NCBI GenBank assembly: GCA_945897725.1
Contig: CAMDFR010000019.1
Location: 1-45,153, forward strand
From: Chitinophaga pinensis
GTDB taxonomy: Bacteria > Bacteroidota > Bacteroidia > Chitinophagales > CAMDFR01
Direction of reading: 5' to 3'
DNA: 45,153 bases
Position 1 is the first letter of the stretch. Every line of letters starts with the position of its first letter. Below the pieces are notes generated by a model. That model saw nothing but the letters and a program-made list of their open reading frames with translations, was not told the origin of the DNA and ran no database searches. This document shows, one piece after another, positions 42,956 through 45,153 of the stretch. The translations under genes and the position numbers were made by a program.

Positions 42956-44260
42956 TTAGTTGAATCTGATGCTTTTTAAAGGCGATATCTTGGTCACCAA
43001 ATAAGACGGAATCAACAAACAAACGAAACAGACAATGAAAGTAATCACATTGAGGCCAATGATCCAAACCATATCAATGGCCACAGGCGCTACGCTTACG
43101 TAATAAGAGGCGGGTGGTAATTGAATGACTTCGTAATATTTTTGAATCAAGCACAAGCCAATACCCAATACATTACCATACAATAAACCTTGTGCAATGA
43201 TACTCCCAGCCTGTATCAAAAAAATCTCCTGAATCGTTTTATTGTTTGCTCCCAGCGCCTTTAAAATCCCAATCATATTGGTTCGTTCAATGATTAATAT
43301 TAGCAAGGCCGTGCATAGATTCAGTATCGCCACTAAGAACATAATGAAAAGGATGATAACCTCAGTACTTGATTGCATGTAGAGCCAGTCAAAAATATTA
43401 GGTTGTAATTCTTTAATGGTTTGTACAGCTAGACCAGGATCAGTGACCTGAGCATTTAAAGAGATGGCTACCTCATCCAACTCATCATGCAATAAACTTT
43501 TGTAATAGTCATCCGTCATGAAAGGACTGCCTAGCACCATATAATAATTTTTCAATTTATTCTGATGAATACAAGAAGGATCTAAAAAAACATCGAATTC
43601 GCCAACAGAATCTCTGCCCCATCCATTTTGGTCTTGCACCACATTCATATTTACGAATACAAATTGTTTATCAAATTCTTCAAGGCCCGAATTATAAATG
43701 CCGCTTACAATGAATTGTTTCATTTTAATGGGGAAGGTCATAAAGCTCACTATTACTTTATCTTTCACTTTAAGATGCAAGGCATTTGCAATATTTTCTG
43801 AAATCAGCATCGGTTCTGTTTCCCCTTCTTTGCTTGGACTTAGCACAATGCCCTGCTTCATAAATTTACTAAAATTACTCCAGTAAAAATCGCTATCAGC
43901 ACCACGCATCACGATGCCTTGAAAATTTTCTTTCGTATTTAACAAGCCACCACAGCTACCCGCTCTTTGAATTTTAACAATTTTTTTATCAGGATAATGA
44001 AGATAGAAAGCAGGACTTTTATAGATAGCTTTTTGTTTAATGGTCTTTTCAATGGTGTAGGGGGCAATCTGAATATGAGACCAAAAACCAAATATTTTTT
44101 TTTGAATTTCTGTCTGAAAGCCATTCACGAGAGAGGAAGTGATGATCATCACTGCCAAACTTAAAGCCACAGAAACAATGGATATACGTTTAATAAAACT
44201 AGAAAAAGTATAGTTGCCCTTTCCTGCAATTTTAGATGCAATAAAAAATGCCAGCTTCAT
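42956..44260 (-). CDS. FtsX-family ABC permease, LolC/LolE-like
   Basis: A 434-residue integral membrane protein. An N-terminal helix (about 22-48, RISIVSVALSLAVMIITSSLVNGF) is followed by a large MacB-like periplasmic domain (50-280). Three C-terminal helices follow (about 290-315, 345-370, 385-420), with the conserved IIERTNMIGILKALGANNKTIQEIFL between them. This is the LolC/LolE arrangement, which extracts lipoproteins from the inner membrane. It may instead be another four-helix MacB-type permease. The ATPase partner is not in the window. About 110 bases separate it from the histidine kinase. Confidence 0.88.
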   Translation of the reverse strand: MKLAFFIASKIAGKGNYTFSSFIKRISIVSVALSLAVMIITSSLVNGFQTEIQKKIFGFWSHIQIAPYTIEKTIKQKAIYKSPAFYLHYPDKKIVKIQRAGSCGGLLNTKENFQGIVMRGADSDFYWSNFSKFMKQGIVLSPSKEGETEPMLISENIANALHLKVKDKVIVSFMTFPIKMKQFIVSGIYNSGLEEFDKQFVFVNMNVVQDQNGWGRDSVGEFDVFLDPSCIHQNKLKNYYMVLGSPFMTDDYYKSLLHDELDEVAISLNAQVTDPGLAVQTIKELQPNIFDWLYMQSSTEVIILFIMFLVAILNLCTALLILIIERTNMIGILKALGANNKTIQEIFLIQAGSIIAQGLLYGNVLGIGLCLIQKYYEVIQLPPASYYVSVAPVAIDMVWIIGLNVITFIVCFVCLLIPSYLVTKISPLKSIRFN

Positions 44261-44469
44261 ATTCCTATTTTTATTTCAACTATTTTATTCAAATGAAGAC
44301 ACAATAGTAAAATGTGGTATTAAATTTGAACTGTAAAGCAATAACTATTTTATTACTAAAACAATTTTAATCCTGAAGAATCTATAAAGCACTTGTCTTT
44401 TGATATGCATTTTCAGTAAAGGCAATACATTTCAGACCTTTTTATTTTAAAAAATTAACCATTTAAATT

Positions 44470-45153
44470 TTGAAACTTATTTTTTTATCTCTTTGCCTTC
44501 TGTTGTCGTTTACCGACATAAAAAGTTGCGTCAACAAGACTACAACAAGGTATCCTGTTTCGCCTTCAGCAATCACAGAAGCTTCGTCTGCACCTATCAA
44601 GATGCCAGATAGGATTAAGATGGGTGCCGAAGATCTTCAGCAATATCTTCCATTGCTCAAAGGCAAGCGCGTAGCCCTTTTGGTGAATCAAACGTCAGTG
44701 TTTCGCAATCGCACCTGCTTGGTCGATTCGCTTTTTAAATTAGGTGTCCATATTCAAAAGATTTTTGCTCCTGAGCATGGTTTTAGAGGGATTGAAGATG
44801 CTGGAGCGGATATCAATAATCAGATAGATAAAAAAACAGGTGTGCCAATTGTCTCTTTATATGGCAATAAAGTAAAACCTTCAGCCCTTGATTTAAGCAA
44901 TGTAGATATAGTGGTTTTTGATATTCAAGATGTAGGTGTTCGATTTTACACTTTTATCTCCACCATGTACTATATGATGGAAGCTTGTGCCGAGAACAAA
45001 AAAGAATTAATCATTTTAGATCGTCCCAATCCCAATGGCTATTATGTGGATGGACCTATTTTGGATATGAGCTACAAGTCGTTTGTGGGCATCGTACCTA
45101 TTCCTATTGTACATGGTTGTACGGTAGCAGAGTTGGCTATGATGATGAATGGA
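44470..45153 (+). CDS. NamZ / DUF1343 exo-beta-N-acetylmuramidase, 5' part
   Basis: The reading frame runs off the window end; 228 codons are visible. From TTG at 44470 it encodes a lipoprotein-like leader (LIFLSLCLLLSFTDIKSC), and an ATG at 44602 would give a protein without it, so the TTG start is preferred. The DUF1343 core then begins: GKRVALLVNQTSV, IFAPEHGFRG, DIQDVGVRFYTFISTMYYMMEAC and ILDRPNPNG. Known NamZ enzymes remove N-acetylmuramic acid from the non-reducing ends of peptidoglycan fragments. It likely acts in the periplasm in wall recycling. The 3' half is missing. Confidence 0.87.
   Translation, partial: MKLIFLSLCLLLSFTDIKSCVNKTTTRYPVSPSAITEASSAPIKMPDRIKMGAEDLQQYLPLLKGKRVALLVNQTSVFRNRTCLVDSLFKLGVHIQKIFAPEHGFRGIEDAGADINNQIDKKTGVPIVSLYGNKVKPSALDLSNVDIVVFDIQDVGVRFYTFISTMYYMMEACAENKKELIILDRPNPNGYYVDGPILDMSYKSFVGIVPIPIVHGCTVAELAMMMNG

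Overview
The window looks like a chromosomal segment of a Bacteroidota bacterium, probably of the Chitinophagales/Sphingobacteriales side (inference). The signs are AT-rich DNA and two secreted proteins ending in type IX secretion (T9SS) sorting domains. Further signs are Bacteroidota-type family members (large LepB, DUF5683, TIGR02453/DUF2461, BshB1) and several exact TAnnTTTG promoter -7 boxes placed just upstream of start codons. I found no rRNA, tRNA or CRISPR array.

Layout. 1-0.6 kb: a ParDE toxin-antitoxin pair with a palindromic operator candidate. 0.7-3.3 kb: GTPase TypA/BipA and an OsmC-family protein. 3.6-8.5 kb, minus strand: phoH followed by a DegT-type sugar aminotransferase, a phosphoglycosyl transferase and a membrane-bound nucleotide-sugar 4,6-dehydratase. 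Together these three resemble the first steps of diacetamido-sugar (bacillosamine-like) glycan synthesis, without the acetyltransferase. 8.5-12.7 kb, plus strand: a SAM hydroxide adenosyltransferase-like protein, an ABM-domain protein, aroB, aroA and a rhomboid protease. 12.7-14.4 kb: two integral membrane proteins. 14.5-17.2 kb: clpB.

17.3-21.6 kb holds an envelope-directed set: an exported superoxide dismutase with an unexplained C-terminal extension, a small secreted protein of unknown function, and a T9SS-secreted serine hydrolase with two PKD-like repeats. 21.8-28.0 kb carries glutathione peroxidase, bshB1, tryptophan 2,3-dioxygenase, a DUF2461 protein, a class IV aminotransferase, kdsB and a C-terminal processing protease. 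28.0-28.5 kb is a gene-free stretch with a structured dispersed-repeat-like element. It is followed by a T9SS surface protein.

30.4-34.0 kb is the wreck of a cation diffusion facilitator gene. Its two ends survive on either side of the first part of a tyrosine recombinase gene and a complete-looking 2.6-kb IS21-family element (istA/istB) whose ends carry 24-bp-period binding-site repeats. About 110 codons of the transporter are missing, and the IS has no matching target duplication. This suggests a larger integrated element was removed by deletion, perhaps between two IS copies.

34.0-39.5 kb is a minus-strand run of an MBL-fold hydrolase, parA, parB, a DUF5683 protein, dapB and lepB, joining chromosome segregation, cell-wall precursor synthesis and protein export. 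39.6-44.3 kb encodes a peptide-type substrate-binding lipoprotein, a sensor histidine kinase converging on it with overlapping ends, and a LolC/E-like permease. The window ends inside a NamZ (DUF1343) gene.

Most genes are ordinary housekeeping. The best candidates for something new are the extended exported SOD and its secreted neighbours, the structured element at 28.1-28.4 kb, and the fossil mobile element in the transporter gene.
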